64,000 nt of DNA from Parabacteroides timonensis (GTDB lineage Bacteria > Bacteroidota > Bacteroidia > Bacteroidales > Tannerellaceae), in assembly GCF_900128505.1 (NCBI RefSeq), contig NZ_LT669940.1, forward strand, positions 294,489-358,488, read 5' to 3'. Within the stretch, counting starts at the first letter, position 1. Each line of letters opens with the position of its first letter. Made by a program: the position numbers and the translations under genes. This document shows positions 8,362 to 17,835 of the stretch, in pieces. Below the pieces are notes generated by a model, which made no database searches, was not told the DNA's origin, and saw nothing but the letters and a program-made list of their open reading frames with translations.

Positions 8362-9624
8362 ATGAATAAACTGAAAAAAGAATATCTGTTCTTCAAGCAA
8401 CAGGCACCTAACATGCAGACACTGTTGATGACCAATATGCTTTATGCATTGGTTTTACCGGTAGTCGAGATTTTTGTCGGTGCATATATCATGAGGAACA
8501 CCAGCGATCCGGTAATGGTTGCTTTCTATCAACTGGCAATGTATATCGGTATTGTTGTAACTTCTCTGGTCAACGGTTTTCTATTGAAGAAATATAGTAT
8601 AAAGACGCTTTATTCTGTCGGTATCCTTGTCAGCGGTATCTCCATGTTCGGGATGATGGCCATCCGTTCGCTTGGATTTATAGAACTGGGACTGGCTGGC
8701 TTTTTTATGGGAGCAGCTTCCGGATTTTTCTGGACTAACCGCTATTTGCTAGCCCTTTATAATACCAATGACGATAACCGGAATTATTTCTTCGGACTGG
8801 AATCGTTCTTTTTCTCTATAACTTCTATCGGTGTCCCGTTAATCATCGGGGCTTTTATCAGCCAGATAGACGGAAAAGAAATTCTAGGCTTTTTATTTGA
8901 TGTCAATGCATCCTATCGGGTAGTGACGATCGTGGTGGTTTTCATTACCATTCTGGCCTGTATGGTGCTATGGAAAGGAAAATTTGAGAAGCCGAAAGAA
9001 ACAAATTTCCTTTATTTCCGTTTTAATATTCTTTGGAGAAAGATGCTTTGGTTGGCGGCACTGAAAGGAATGGTACAAGGTTTTCTGGTTACGGCACCTG
9101 CCATCCTTGTCCTGAAGCTGGTTGGGAATGAAGGCGCGTTGGGCTTAATTCAAGGGGTTAGCGGTGCATTGACGGCTATATTGGTCTATGTCTTGGGACG
9201 TATAGCCCGTCCGCAGGATCGTCTGAAGATCTTTGTAGGGGGATTACTTATTTTCGTTGTCGGGACATTATGCAACGGCATACTTTTTTCTGCAATGGGA
9301 GTCATATTGTTCGTGCTCTGTAAAGTTATATTCCAGCCTCTGTTTGACCTGGCTTACTTCCCGATCATGATGAAGACTATCGATGCTGTGGCTAAAATTG
9401 AAAACCGCAATGAATATGCTTATATTTTAAGCCATGAATTCGGATTATTTTTCGGAAGAGCCTTCGGATTGTTATTGTTTATTTTCCTGGCTTATTGCGT
9501 CTCCCAGGATTTTGCATTGAAATATGCACTGATAATCGTTGCCGGATTGCAATTATTGGCGTATCCGTTAGCTAAAAATATAACTAATCAAACTAATGCT
9601 GTTGAACATGAAAGTAATGAATAA
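8362..9624 (+). CDS. MFS transporter, probably for an oligosaccharide
   Basis: A 420-aa inner-membrane protein with about 12 hydrophobic spans and the family's usual length. The segments MLYALVLPVVEIFVGAYIM, YIGIVVTSLVNGFLL and FMGAASGFFWTNRYLL are clear membrane helices; a short loop with KKYS follows helix 2. There is no cleaved signal peptide. Placed between a cytoplasmic GH130 enzyme and SusC/SusD-linked exported proteins, it most likely carries the periplasmic product across the inner membrane to GH130. Its end overlaps the start of the next gene by 17 bp, so the two are probably translationally coupled. Confidence 0.87.
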   Translation: MNKLKKEYLFFKQQAPNMQTLLMTNMLYALVLPVVEIFVGAYIMRNTSDPVMVAFYQLAMYIGIVVTSLVNGFLLKKYSIKTLYSVGILVSGISMFGMMAIRSLGFIELGLAGFFMGAASGFFWTNRYLLALYNTNDDNRNYFFGLESFFFSITSIGVPLIIGAFISQIDGKEILGFLFDVNASYRVVTIVVVFITILACMVLWKGKFEKPKETNFLYFRFNILWRKMLWLAALKGMVQGFLVTAPAILVLKLVGNEGALGLIQGVSGALTAILVYVLGRIARPQDRLKIFVGGLLIFVVGTLCNGILFSAMGVILFVLCKVIFQPLFDLAYFPIMMKTIDAVAKIENRNEYAYILSHEFGLFFGRAFGLLLFIFLAYCVSQDFALKYALIIVAGLQLLAYPLAKNITNQTNAVEHESNE

Positions 9625-11341
9625 AAGTGTCTGGACACTGATTTGCTGTTGTCTCCTGGCTTCTTGTTCTGAAAAAGAAGAGGCTTTCGGAGAGAAGGTT
9701 GTACAAACTCCTATCGGCAGGGTAGAGGTTATGCCTGACATGCCGGAGAGTTATCAAATGTTGGACTGGAAGGAAAAAGCAAAAAGTTATGACCAATTTA
9801 TTTTTGATTGGGATAATAAGAGTGCGGTCGGTCCTCTGATCTGGCTGGATGATAGTCGTAGGAATATCGACCAGACGACATTCGGCTTGTATACCGCCAT
9901 AAAAGATATCCGTCAAGGAAAAAATGCGAATAACGGGGAGTTCCATGAAAGCCTGAATTCTCTGGCTGCGATCCTGGGGGCCGGCCTGGTTGGCATCGAC
10001 AAAACCAATCAGGGAGGATATAATTATGTAAAAATGGTACAGAATTATTTCAACTCGGATAATGGCTGGAATATAATTATGAATAATACGAACCCATCTG
10101 TCGCCTTATTAGGTGGAGGATATGGTCGCGACTGGTGGTATGATATTCTTCCCAATGCACTTTATTATGCGGTATGTGATGTTTTCCCGGGAGTAGAGGG
10201 GGCAGAAGATATACAAAGGAGCATTGCCGAACAATTTGTCAAGGCTGACTCTGTCTTAAATGGCAACTATGACTATTCCTATTTTGATTATGCACAGATG
10301 AAAGGAATGGTAAATAATATCCCGTTACAACAGGATGCGGCCGGTGGCCATGCCTATGTATTGTTGTGTGCTTATCATAAATTTGGAGATCCACGTTATT
10401 TGAAGCATTGTAAAAGTGCTGTTGAAGCGTTGTTATCTCAGAAAGAGAGCCGTTTTTACGAGGCTCTTTTACCTCTGGGGGCTTATACGGCTGCCTGTTT
10501 GAATGCAACCGAAGGAACGAATTATGATGTACACCGATTACTGGATTGGGTGTTTGACGGTTGCCAGAGCCCGACCGGCAGGACCGGCTGGGGGATCATA
10601 GTCGGAAAATGGGGTGATTATGATGTCAGCGGTTTGCAAGGCAGTATAACCGACAGAGGCGGGTATGCCTTCTTTATGAATAGTATCAAACCGGCATGGC
10701 CTTTTATCCCGATGGTCAAATACCAGCCTCAGTTTGCAAAGGCCATAGGTAAATGGATGTTGAATAATGCCAGTGCCTGTCGCTTGTTCTATCCGGGCAA
10801 TATCGATGAAAAGCACCAGTGGGCACCTGAGTTGAAGGATATAACGAACAATAATGTATCCTATGAAGGGTTGCGTAAAGAGGATGATTACGGGAAAGAA
10901 GAATTAAAAGGTGTGAGCCCAGTTGCGATCGGCGATGGCCCTAAATGGATCGAAGGTAATCCGACGGAGAGCATGTTCAGTGTGTACAGTTCTTCCCCTG
11001 TCGGTATACTTGGAGCTATTGTCAATACGACGAATGTAGAAGGTATTCTGCAATTGGATTGTAATGCAACAGATTTCTATACAGAAAAGCCTTATCCGGT
11101 CTATCTTTATTATAATCCTTATGGCGAGTCTAAATCTATTCATTATAGGTCTTCGCAAGCATGTGATTTATTTGATATTGTAGCAAAAGAATACGTAGCG
11201 AAAAACGTAAAGACAACAGGCTCTTTTGACATTCCGGGCAAAGAGGCCAGGATTATCGTGCAGTTGCCGGTGGGAACAACATTGAGTTTAACAGATGGTA
11301 AGATTATTGCCAATAAACAAAATATCATTTCATATAATTAA
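9608..11341 (+). CDS. Exported lipoprotein of an unrecognised family, paralog A (candidate carbohydrate-active enzyme)
   Basis: A 577-aa lipoprotein (lipobox LASC, lipidated Cys20 from the ATG at 9608; ATGs at 9596 and 9617 are also possible). Recognisable blocks are PLIWLDDS near residue 85, RDWWYDILPNALYYAVCDVFP near 180, DAAGGHAYVLLCAYHKFGD near 245, FYEALLPLGAYTAACLNA near 285, TGWGIIVGKW near 325, IGKWMLNNASACRLFYPG near 380 and EGILQLDCNATDFY near 480. Each recurs in the protein coded at 16058. The helical pairs with conserved aromatic/acid motifs suggest an (alpha/alpha) barrel followed by a beta domain, as in many hydrolases and lyases. I could not assign a known family. The position next to SusC/SusD and GH130 argues for a role in glycan cleavage or binding. 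Confidence 0.72.
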   Translation: MKVMNKSVWTLICCCLLASCSEKEEAFGEKVVQTPIGRVEVMPDMPESYQMLDWKEKAKSYDQFIFDWDNKSAVGPLIWLDDSRRNIDQTTFGLYTAIKDIRQGKNANNGEFHESLNSLAAILGAGLVGIDKTNQGGYNYVKMVQNYFNSDNGWNIIMNNTNPSVALLGGGYGRDWWYDILPNALYYAVCDVFPGVEGAEDIQRSIAEQFVKADSVLNGNYDYSYFDYAQMKGMVNNIPLQQDAAGGHAYVLLCAYHKFGDPRYLKHCKSAVEALLSQKESRFYEALLPLGAYTAACLNATEGTNYDVHRLLDWVFDGCQSPTGRTGWGIIVGKWGDYDVSGLQGSITDRGGYAFFMNSIKPAWPFIPMVKYQPQFAKAIGKWMLNNASACRLFYPGNIDEKHQWAPELKDITNNNVSYEGLRKEDDYGKEELKGVSPVAIGDGPKWIEGNPTESMFSVYSSSPVGILGAIVNTTNVEGILQLDCNATDFYTEKPYPVYLYYNPYGESKSIHYRSSQACDLFDIVAKEYVAKNVKTTGSFDIPGKEARIIVQLPVGTTLSLTDGKIIANKQNIISYN

Positions 11342-11356
11342 TCTAACTAATTTATT

Positions 11357-14300
11357 ATGAGCAAACATTTATTATTATTAGCTTTTATTCTTTTGTTTAG
11401 CTTAGATGCTTTTGCACAGCAAACGAAGAATATCTCAGGTACGGTATACGATAGTAATACCGGCGAAGCTTTGATCGGGGTTACCGTTCTCGAGGTAGGA
11501 ACGACGAATGGTAGCGTAACTGATATTGATGGGAAATATGCTTTTACAATCTCTTCAAATCAGGTCTCATTCTCTTATGTAGGTTATCAAACAGAGACAT
11601 TGAATATTGCAAAAAGTGGAGTCTATAATGTTAATCTTGTATCCGACAATAAGTTGGACGAGGTGGTTGTCATCGGTTATGGTACTCAGAAAAAAAGCGA
11701 CCTTACCGGATCGCTGGTATCTATTAACAGCAAAGATATTAAGAACTATGCCGTTTCCAATGCTTCCGAGTTATTGACAGGTAAAGCAGCCGGTGTATTT
11801 GTTGCTGCCAGTTCCGGACAACCGGGATCTGACGCGGTAATTCGCGTCAGGGGATTAGGTACTGTCAATGATAACAATCCGTTATATGTTGTTGATGGAC
11901 AGTTTATGGATAACATAAGTAGCCTGAATCCTTCCGATATTGAACGGATGGAAGTATTGAAAGATGCCTCTGCCTGTGCTATCTATGGTTCAAGAGGTTC
12001 GAACGGGGTGATATTAATAACGACCAAGGGAGGCGTGAAAGGTGAGACAATCGTCACACTGGATGCTTATGTCGGCATTAAAAACAGTTATAAGGCTCTG
12101 AATATGATGAATAGCGATCAGTACTATAACTTCATTATGGAAGCTTATAAGAATGATGAAAGTTTCCAGTCTTCTATGAAAAACCTGTTTACCAACCAAT
12201 ATAAGAAGGGGTATAATACAAACTGGTGGGATGAAGTTACCCGTACGGCTTTTAATCAGAATTATAATTTGAGTATCCGTAAAGGAACCGATAAGTCCAG
12301 GTCGTCTCTTAGCCTGGGATATGTGGACGATCAGGGTGCTCTTATTACTACTGAATTTAAAAGACTTTCATTGAAGCTGAATCAGGAATATGATATTAAT
12401 GATTTTATTACGGTGGGAGCGAATGTCAATCTGGCAAAGATCAAGAAACGGGATGCAGGCGCAATTCCTTCGTTCGATTTCATCCAGAAAGCCGACCCTT
12501 TTACCCCTGTTATAAATCCATTGGTAGATCCGCTTTCGGAAAATTACGAATATAATAAGTACGCTCCTACGGAATGGTCTTATGATCCGAATCCGGTAGC
12601 CATGCTTGAACTTCCTGACAGATATAATGATATATTTAATGCATTTGGAAATGTATTCGCACAGGTGAAATTATTAAAAGGATTGAGTTACCGTGTACAA
12701 TATAGTTTTGAAAGATATCACGACACCTTCAAGGATTTTCGTCCGGTTTATTCATCTATCTTCTCTGACGATAATCTGGCAAACAAGGAAAGTAAATACA
12801 GTACCGAGACCCAGTTGAATAATAATAGTTCCTTGACGTTCAATTATCAGGTTGAACAGCGACTTAACTATAATGCCAGTGTGGGAAAAAGTAAATTTGA
12901 CGCTTTGGTGGCAATGACGTATGAGAAAAATAGTGCGGAAAGCATCAATGCTTTCAAAAGAAATGCATTGGGCAATGATGATATTTATCATATTCTGGAT
13001 GCACAGACATTGGGTGATAAAACTTCTGGTAATAAAATAACTTCTTCCATGCTGTCTTATTTGGGACGTATCAATTATGTCTATGATGACAGATACCTGG
13101 CTACGGTGAATTTCCGTGCTGATGGTTCTTCCAGATTTGCAAGTAGTAACCGCTGGGGATATTTCCCGTCGGTATCGTTGGGGTGGAGAGTCAATAACGA
13201 AGCTTTTTTCAAGAATTTGAATATTGAAAACACGATTTCTAACCTAAAGGTACGTGTAGGTTGGGGACAGAACGGTAACCAGCGCATCGACAGGGATGCC
13301 CCGCTGACCCTGATTGGGACGAACGACGAAATGCAATGGTATTTTGGTAATGGTTATGCACAGGGATATGTTCCGACCTATGTGGGAAATAAGGATATCA
13401 AATGGGAAACCAGTCAGCAAACCAATGTCGGTCTGGATATGTCGTTCTTCGGAAATAGCCTGGATATGAGTCTGGACTTTTATGTGAAACAGACCAAGGA
13501 TATGTTGCTGAATATGCCTATCCCTTCCTTCGGAGGATTTCCCAATAGCCCGTTCTTTAATGCCGGTGACTTGAAAAATAAAGGCCTGGAATTAGTTCTC
13601 AATTACCGTAACCAGATAGGTAATGACTTCCATTATAATGTTGGTTTAAACATGTCCACTTATAAAACCGAAGTGACTAAACTGACATCCGATTATTTAA
13701 GTGGAGATGTCAGCCGTACGTATGTCGGTGGTCCGATCGGACGTTTCTGGGGGTATAAACAGATTGGTATATTCCAGAATCAGGCGGAGATCGACAATTA
13801 TGTCGATAAGAATGGAGCGAAGATACAGCCTAATGCACAGCCCGGTGATTTCAAATTTGCCAAACTGGGAGAGTCCGGTGCATTGAATGATGATGATGAC
13901 CGCACATTCATCGGTGACCCGAACCCGGATTTGATTTATGGTTTTAATTTAGGGTTCAGCTACAGGAACTTCGATATCAGTATGGCATTTCAGGGAACTA
14001 TCGGTAACGATATTTGGAATGTAGCGAAAGGAAATCTGGCTTCAGCAGGACGTCAGAATGCATTGGCTGATGCTTATACGCAGGCATGGACTAAAGATGG
14101 GGACTTCAGCGCTGTCTATCCGCGTATAACTAATTCCAGTTCCAATAATAATATGAGAAGTTCTTCTTTCTATGTGGAAGACGGTTCTTATTTACGTCTG
14201 CAGAATATGCAAATCGGTTATACGATACCGGCTGCTGTTTGTCAGAAAACAAAACTATTCTCCAGTTGCCGGTTTTATGTAAGCGGACAGAATGTGTTTA

Positions 14301-14425
14301 CTCTGACTGGTTATTCCGGTCTTGATCCTGAGTTAGGAATTAACAGTCCGTTGAATATGGGAGTTGACGCAACCCGCTATCCTTCTTCGCGAACTTTTAC
14401 TTTCGGAGTTAATTTACAGTTTTAA
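11357..14425 (+). CDS. susC: SusC-like TonB-dependent outer-membrane transporter
   Basis: A 1022-aa protein with a Sec signal peptide (LLLLAFILLFSLDAFAQQ). Residues about 22-100 are a carboxypeptidase-D-like regulatory domain (ISGTVYDSNTGEALIGVTVLE), then a TonB-box-like LDEVVVIGYG near 103, a plug domain at about 120-230 (VIRVRGLGTVNDNNPLYVVDGQF; EVLKDASACAIYGSRGSNGVILI) and a 22-strand barrel ending in FTFGVNLQF. It imports oligosaccharides across the outer membrane with the lipoprotein coded next, powered by TonB. It has no STN domain, so no FecR signalling is expected; control should come through the hybrid regulator. It is 16 bp after paralog A and 24 bp before susD. Confidence 0.95.
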   Translation: MSKHLLLLAFILLFSLDAFAQQTKNISGTVYDSNTGEALIGVTVLEVGTTNGSVTDIDGKYAFTISSNQVSFSYVGYQTETLNIAKSGVYNVNLVSDNKLDEVVVIGYGTQKKSDLTGSLVSINSKDIKNYAVSNASELLTGKAAGVFVAASSGQPGSDAVIRVRGLGTVNDNNPLYVVDGQFMDNISSLNPSDIERMEVLKDASACAIYGSRGSNGVILITTKGGVKGETIVTLDAYVGIKNSYKALNMMNSDQYYNFIMEAYKNDESFQSSMKNLFTNQYKKGYNTNWWDEVTRTAFNQNYNLSIRKGTDKSRSSLSLGYVDDQGALITTEFKRLSLKLNQEYDINDFITVGANVNLAKIKKRDAGAIPSFDFIQKADPFTPVINPLVDPLSENYEYNKYAPTEWSYDPNPVAMLELPDRYNDIFNAFGNVFAQVKLLKGLSYRVQYSFERYHDTFKDFRPVYSSIFSDDNLANKESKYSTETQLNNNSSLTFNYQVEQRLNYNASVGKSKFDALVAMTYEKNSAESINAFKRNALGNDDIYHILDAQTLGDKTSGNKITSSMLSYLGRINYVYDDRYLATVNFRADGSSRFASSNRWGYFPSVSLGWRVNNEAFFKNLNIENTISNLKVRVGWGQNGNQRIDRDAPLTLIGTNDEMQWYFGNGYAQGYVPTYVGNKDIKWETSQQTNVGLDMSFFGNSLDMSLDFYVKQTKDMLLNMPIPSFGGFPNSPFFNAGDLKNKGLELVLNYRNQIGNDFHYNVGLNMSTYKTEVTKLTSDYLSGDVSRTYVGGPIGRFWGYKQIGIFQNQAEIDNYVDKNGAKIQPNAQPGDFKFAKLGESGALNDDDDRTFIGDPNPDLIYGFNLGFSYRNFDISMAFQGTIGNDIWNVAKGNLASAGRQNALADAYTQAWTKDGDFSAVYPRITNSSSNNNMRSSSFYVEDGSYLRLQNMQIGYTIPAAVCQKTKLFSSCRFYVSGQNVFTLTGYSGLDPELGINSPLNMGVDATRYPSSRTFTFGVNLQF

Positions 14426-14448
14426 ATCTATGCTAAAAGAAAAAAAGT

Positions 14449-16002
14449 ATGAAAAAAATAATATTAATAATCTGTTGGGCACTTGCAGGGCTAGGATTAT
14501 ACAGCTGCTCTCTTGATGAACCAAGTTATGGTAAAACGACAAGTGATAATTATTACCAGAAAGAAAGTGATATTGAACAGGCGTTGACTGGGGCTTACCT
14601 GCAATTGCGCACAACCTGGAACGAATATGCATTGAATCACTATTTTATAGGAGATTGTACTACCGATGATGCATTAAAAGGTGGCGGTGGCGACGGTGAC
14701 CGTGGTGAAGTACGCGACTTGGCGAATTTTACGATTTATACAACCAATGGCGAGGTAGGTCGCCGCTGGGAAATTTTATATAGGTTGATTAACCGCTGTA
14801 ACGATGTTATTCATTATGCCCCGAATGCAATAGGTGACAAAGAGACGTTGACCCGTTATGCAAATGAGGCGAAAGCATTGAGAGCATTTGGTTATTATTG
14901 CCTTGTCACTACATTTGGTGAAGTCCCTTTGTTGACAGAACCTATGCTGCCCGCTGAAATTCTGATGGTTCCCCGTTCTCCGGTAGAAAAAGTATACGAA
15001 TTTATTATCGATGACCTGACTGCTGCATCTGAACTTCCTGCAAAAGGATTTTATGGGGCGGAAGATGCTTATCGGGTGACACGTGGTTTTGCAAAGACTA
15101 TGCTTGCAAAGACCTATATGTTTAAAGGTGATTTTAGTTTGGCAGAAGCTGTATTGCATGATATTGTCGAGGTAGATAAGGATTATAGCCTACTTTCAGA
15201 TTATGGAATGAATTGGCGTCAGGAATATGAAAATGGTACGGAATCTGTGTTCGAGATATCTAATAAAGTCTATGACAAGACGATTGCTACCGGGACAAAT
15301 GTTCCTCATTTCTTCACCAGCCGTCGTGTAAGCGGTTATCAGGGATATGGTTTCCATGTTCCGACACAAGACCTCTATGCTGCATTCGATGCAGATGATC
15401 CTCGTATTACTTATGTCTTTACTCAAACCGGCGACCGCTATGTGGGCGATACGGAAGATCAGGATAATGCGGAATCACAGAGCGGATATCACGACTATAA
15501 GATGACTGTTCCTATGGTTGAGAAAACGGGATTTGATGTGTGGATGATCAGTTACAATATCCGGTTGATCCGTTATTCGGATGTTCTTTTAATGTATGCC
15601 GAAGTTTTGAATGAAAATGGCAAATCGATGCAGGCATTGACTTACCTGAACGACGTCAGGAGAAGAGCCCGTGAAACGAATCCTTTGGACCCTCGTAGAG
15701 ATAAACAGGCTTACGTACCGGCTGTTACATCATCCTCTCTACCGGATATTACGGAGACCAACAAAGAAAAGCTGAAAGAGATCATCTGGCATGAACGCCG
15801 TTGTGAGTTGGCAATGGAAGGATGGCGACGTGATGACCTGATGAGGCAGAAACGTTTCGGCGAGGTCATGCGCGGATATGCTGCCAAGTACAGTACGGAT
15901 AAAGGTGCGAACTTCCAGGATTCAAGAGACTATCTCTTACCGATACCACAAGGGGAAAGAGATAAGAGTCAGAATGTTCTTTCACAAAATCCGGGATATT
16001 AA
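14449..16002 (+). CDS. susD: SusD-like surface glycan-binding lipoprotein
   Basis: A 517-aa lipoprotein (lipobox LYSC) of the SusD/RagB family, which caps the SusC channel and binds the glycan at the surface. Typical features are the TPR-rich N-terminal half (SDIEQALTGAYLQLRTTWNE; RYANEAKALRAFGYYCLVTTFGEVPLL) and the C-terminal RagB/SusD block (RLIRYSDVLLMYAEVLNENG, then EIIWHERRCELAMEGWRRDDLMR and the final LLPIPQGERDKSQNVLSQNPGY). It is complete and follows susC by 24 bp. A hairpin plus T-run follows its stop codon. Confidence 0.95.
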   Translation: MKKIILIICWALAGLGLYSCSLDEPSYGKTTSDNYYQKESDIEQALTGAYLQLRTTWNEYALNHYFIGDCTTDDALKGGGGDGDRGEVRDLANFTIYTTNGEVGRRWEILYRLINRCNDVIHYAPNAIGDKETLTRYANEAKALRAFGYYCLVTTFGEVPLLTEPMLPAEILMVPRSPVEKVYEFIIDDLTAASELPAKGFYGAEDAYRVTRGFAKTMLAKTYMFKGDFSLAEAVLHDIVEVDKDYSLLSDYGMNWRQEYENGTESVFEISNKVYDKTIATGTNVPHFFTSRRVSGYQGYGFHVPTQDLYAAFDADDPRITYVFTQTGDRYVGDTEDQDNAESQSGYHDYKMTVPMVEKTGFDVWMISYNIRLIRYSDVLLMYAEVLNENGKSMQALTYLNDVRRRARETNPLDPRRDKQAYVPAVTSSSLPDITETNKEKLKEIIWHERRCELAMEGWRRDDLMRQKRFGEVMRGYAAKYSTDKGANFQDSRDYLLPIPQGERDKSQNVLSQNPGY

Positions 16003-16018
16003 ATCTAATTATAAATAG

Positions 16019-16045
16019 AAGGGCGGATTATATTCGCCCTTTTTT
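16019..16045 (+). terminator. Terminator or attenuator inside the GH130 locus
   Basis: AAGGGCG (16019-16025) pairs with CGCCCTT (16035-16041) and is followed by a T-run to 16045. It lies between susD and paralog B, and probably makes partial termination so that susC/susD RNA exceeds that of the downstream gene. Confidence 0.75.
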
Positions 16046-16057
16046 AACCTTCTAATC

Positions 16058-17758
16058 ATGAAAAAGATCGTATTGATTTTATTGGCCGGGATCTTGTCGA
16101 CCGGCACATCCGTTCAAAGTCAGGTGAAGCAAAAAGAGATTCGTCTTGTACAGTATATGCCGAATATGCCTTTCCCTTATAAGATGAAAAACTGGAAAGA
16201 TATTGCCACACAGCAGGATAAGTTATTTTATGATTTCAATGCTAAAGGGCAAAACCTTCCTCTTATCTGGTGGGATAACTCGCAGGTTAATTTCCCTTTC
16301 CGGACATTCGGGCTTCCCAGTTATGTGGATAAAAGGCGTTTGGGAGGAAACACCTATGAATCGTTGCCGACAATGGGTTCCCTGATTAGCGCGAGTTTGC
16401 TCAAGATAGATAAAAGTAACTATCAGGGAGAAGATTATGTGACAATGATACGTCAGTTCTTTAATAAGAAGAATGGGACAAACCTTATTCTAAACGGACT
16501 GAACAGGAAGGCCGGCGAAAGTTTCTGGTATGAGATATGGCCTGCAATGGCTTATTCCATGCTGGTCGATTTATATCCGGCCAAAGAAGAAATGCAGGAG
16601 CCGATGAAAATAACTGTGGATAACTGGCTCGAAGCAATCGATGATTTAAGCCAGGGAAGAGAATACCCTGATTTTAACTTTACGGCATTTGACTTTAAGA
16701 ACCGTAAAGGGTATCATAATAATGTATGGCGTGAACCCGATGCAGCAGCCGGGCTTGCATGGCTGCAATATATTTCCTGGATAAAATACGGTGATCGGAA
16801 GTATTTGGATGCGGCTCGTCGATGCATGGCTTTTCTACAGAACCGTCAAGAAGCGGAAGGAACCTTTTATGAGATCATGATGCCTTATGGTGCATACCTG
16901 GCTGTCAGAATGAATGCAGAACTGGGTACTCATTATGATGAGTTGAAAATGTTGAACTGGTGTTTTGACGGAAACAATTCCGATCGAGATGGATGGGGAG
17001 TAATGTGTGAACGTTGGAATAAATATGATGTGCATGGACTGGTAGGACAAAAGAAAGAAGAACAGTATGCCTTTGCTATGAATACTTTCTCACAGGCTGC
17101 AGCACTCGTCCCTATTGTCAAATATAATCCGGCTTATTCTGCAACAATCGGTAAATGGATTTTGAACCTGGCTAATGCATGCCGTTTGTTTTATTCGGAT
17201 GAACACCCCCGTAACCGTCAGTCGAGTTCTATCTGGCTGGGAGACCCTCAGCATGTAATATGTTATGAAGGTTTGAGGAAGGATCTGGAACATGGTAATC
17301 ATTTCGAACCTTTTCAGGGGTTATTGGCTGAAGAAGGTCCTTATGCGATAGGCGACCAGGTAAAAACAATGTCGTCTGCGACAGATATCTGCCTGTATGG
17401 TTCGGCATGGGTAGGAATGCTGGCGGCTATTGTCGACACGACCGATGTGGAAGGTATTCTTCAATTGGATTGTAATGCCACCGATTTCTATTCCGACAGG
17501 AAATATCCGACCTATTTAATCTTCAATCCTTATTTTGAAGACAAGACCGTTACTTTGAACCTGGATGTCGAAGCACCTGTCGACCTGTATGATTTGGTGT
17601 CGAAGCAGTATCTCCGGAAAAATTGCCAGGGAAAAGTGGCCATTTGCTTACAGGCCGATCAAGCGGTAACGATTGTTTGCCTCCCTTCTTCGGCTGTCAG
17701 GACAAAGAAAAAAGGAAAGTTGATGATCGGTCAGGATGTGATCGACTATTCTCTGTAA
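16058..17758 (+). CDS. Exported protein of an unrecognised family, paralog B (candidate carbohydrate-active enzyme)
   Basis: A 566-aa protein with a Sec signal peptide (IVLILLAGILSTGTSVQSQ) and no lipobox Cys, so probably periplasmic or secreted rather than lipid-anchored. It aligns along its length with paralog A: PLIWWDNS near residue 70, FWYEIWPAMAYSMLVDLYP near 158, DAAAGLAWLQYISWIKYGD near 228, FYEIMMPYGAYLAVRMNA near 270, DGWGVMCERW near 310, IGKWILNLANACRLFYSD near 365, YEGLRKDLE near 403 and EGILQLDCNATDFY near 466. The kept Trp, Tyr, Asp and Glu residues suggest a shared active site, and the different anchoring suggests two cell sites. Family not recognised. Confidence 0.72.
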   Translation: MKKIVLILLAGILSTGTSVQSQVKQKEIRLVQYMPNMPFPYKMKNWKDIATQQDKLFYDFNAKGQNLPLIWWDNSQVNFPFRTFGLPSYVDKRRLGGNTYESLPTMGSLISASLLKIDKSNYQGEDYVTMIRQFFNKKNGTNLILNGLNRKAGESFWYEIWPAMAYSMLVDLYPAKEEMQEPMKITVDNWLEAIDDLSQGREYPDFNFTAFDFKNRKGYHNNVWREPDAAAGLAWLQYISWIKYGDRKYLDAARRCMAFLQNRQEAEGTFYEIMMPYGAYLAVRMNAELGTHYDELKMLNWCFDGNNSDRDGWGVMCERWNKYDVHGLVGQKKEEQYAFAMNTFSQAAALVPIVKYNPAYSATIGKWILNLANACRLFYSDEHPRNRQSSSIWLGDPQHVICYEGLRKDLEHGNHFEPFQGLLAEEGPYAIGDQVKTMSSATDICLYGSAWVGMLAAIVDTTDVEGILQLDCNATDFYSDRKYPTYLIFNPYFEDKTVTLNLDVEAPVDLYDLVSKQYLRKNCQGKVAICLQADQAVTIVCLPSSAVRTKKKGKLMIGQDVIDYSL

Positions 17759-17791
17759 CATATTTAGCCTATTTATTCTAAATATATTCTT

Positions 17792-17799
17792 TATATTTG
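17792..17799 (+). promoter_or_regulatory. -7 box of the hybrid regulator promoter
   Basis: TATATTTG matches TAnnTTTG, 37 nt before the regulator ATG. No exact -33 motif is seen in the AT-rich upstream sequence. It gives the regulator its own promoter, apart from the locus it probably controls. Confidence 0.6.
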
Positions 17800-17835
17800 T
17801 CACTGTTCTAAGTGCCATAAATAAGATACACTTGC

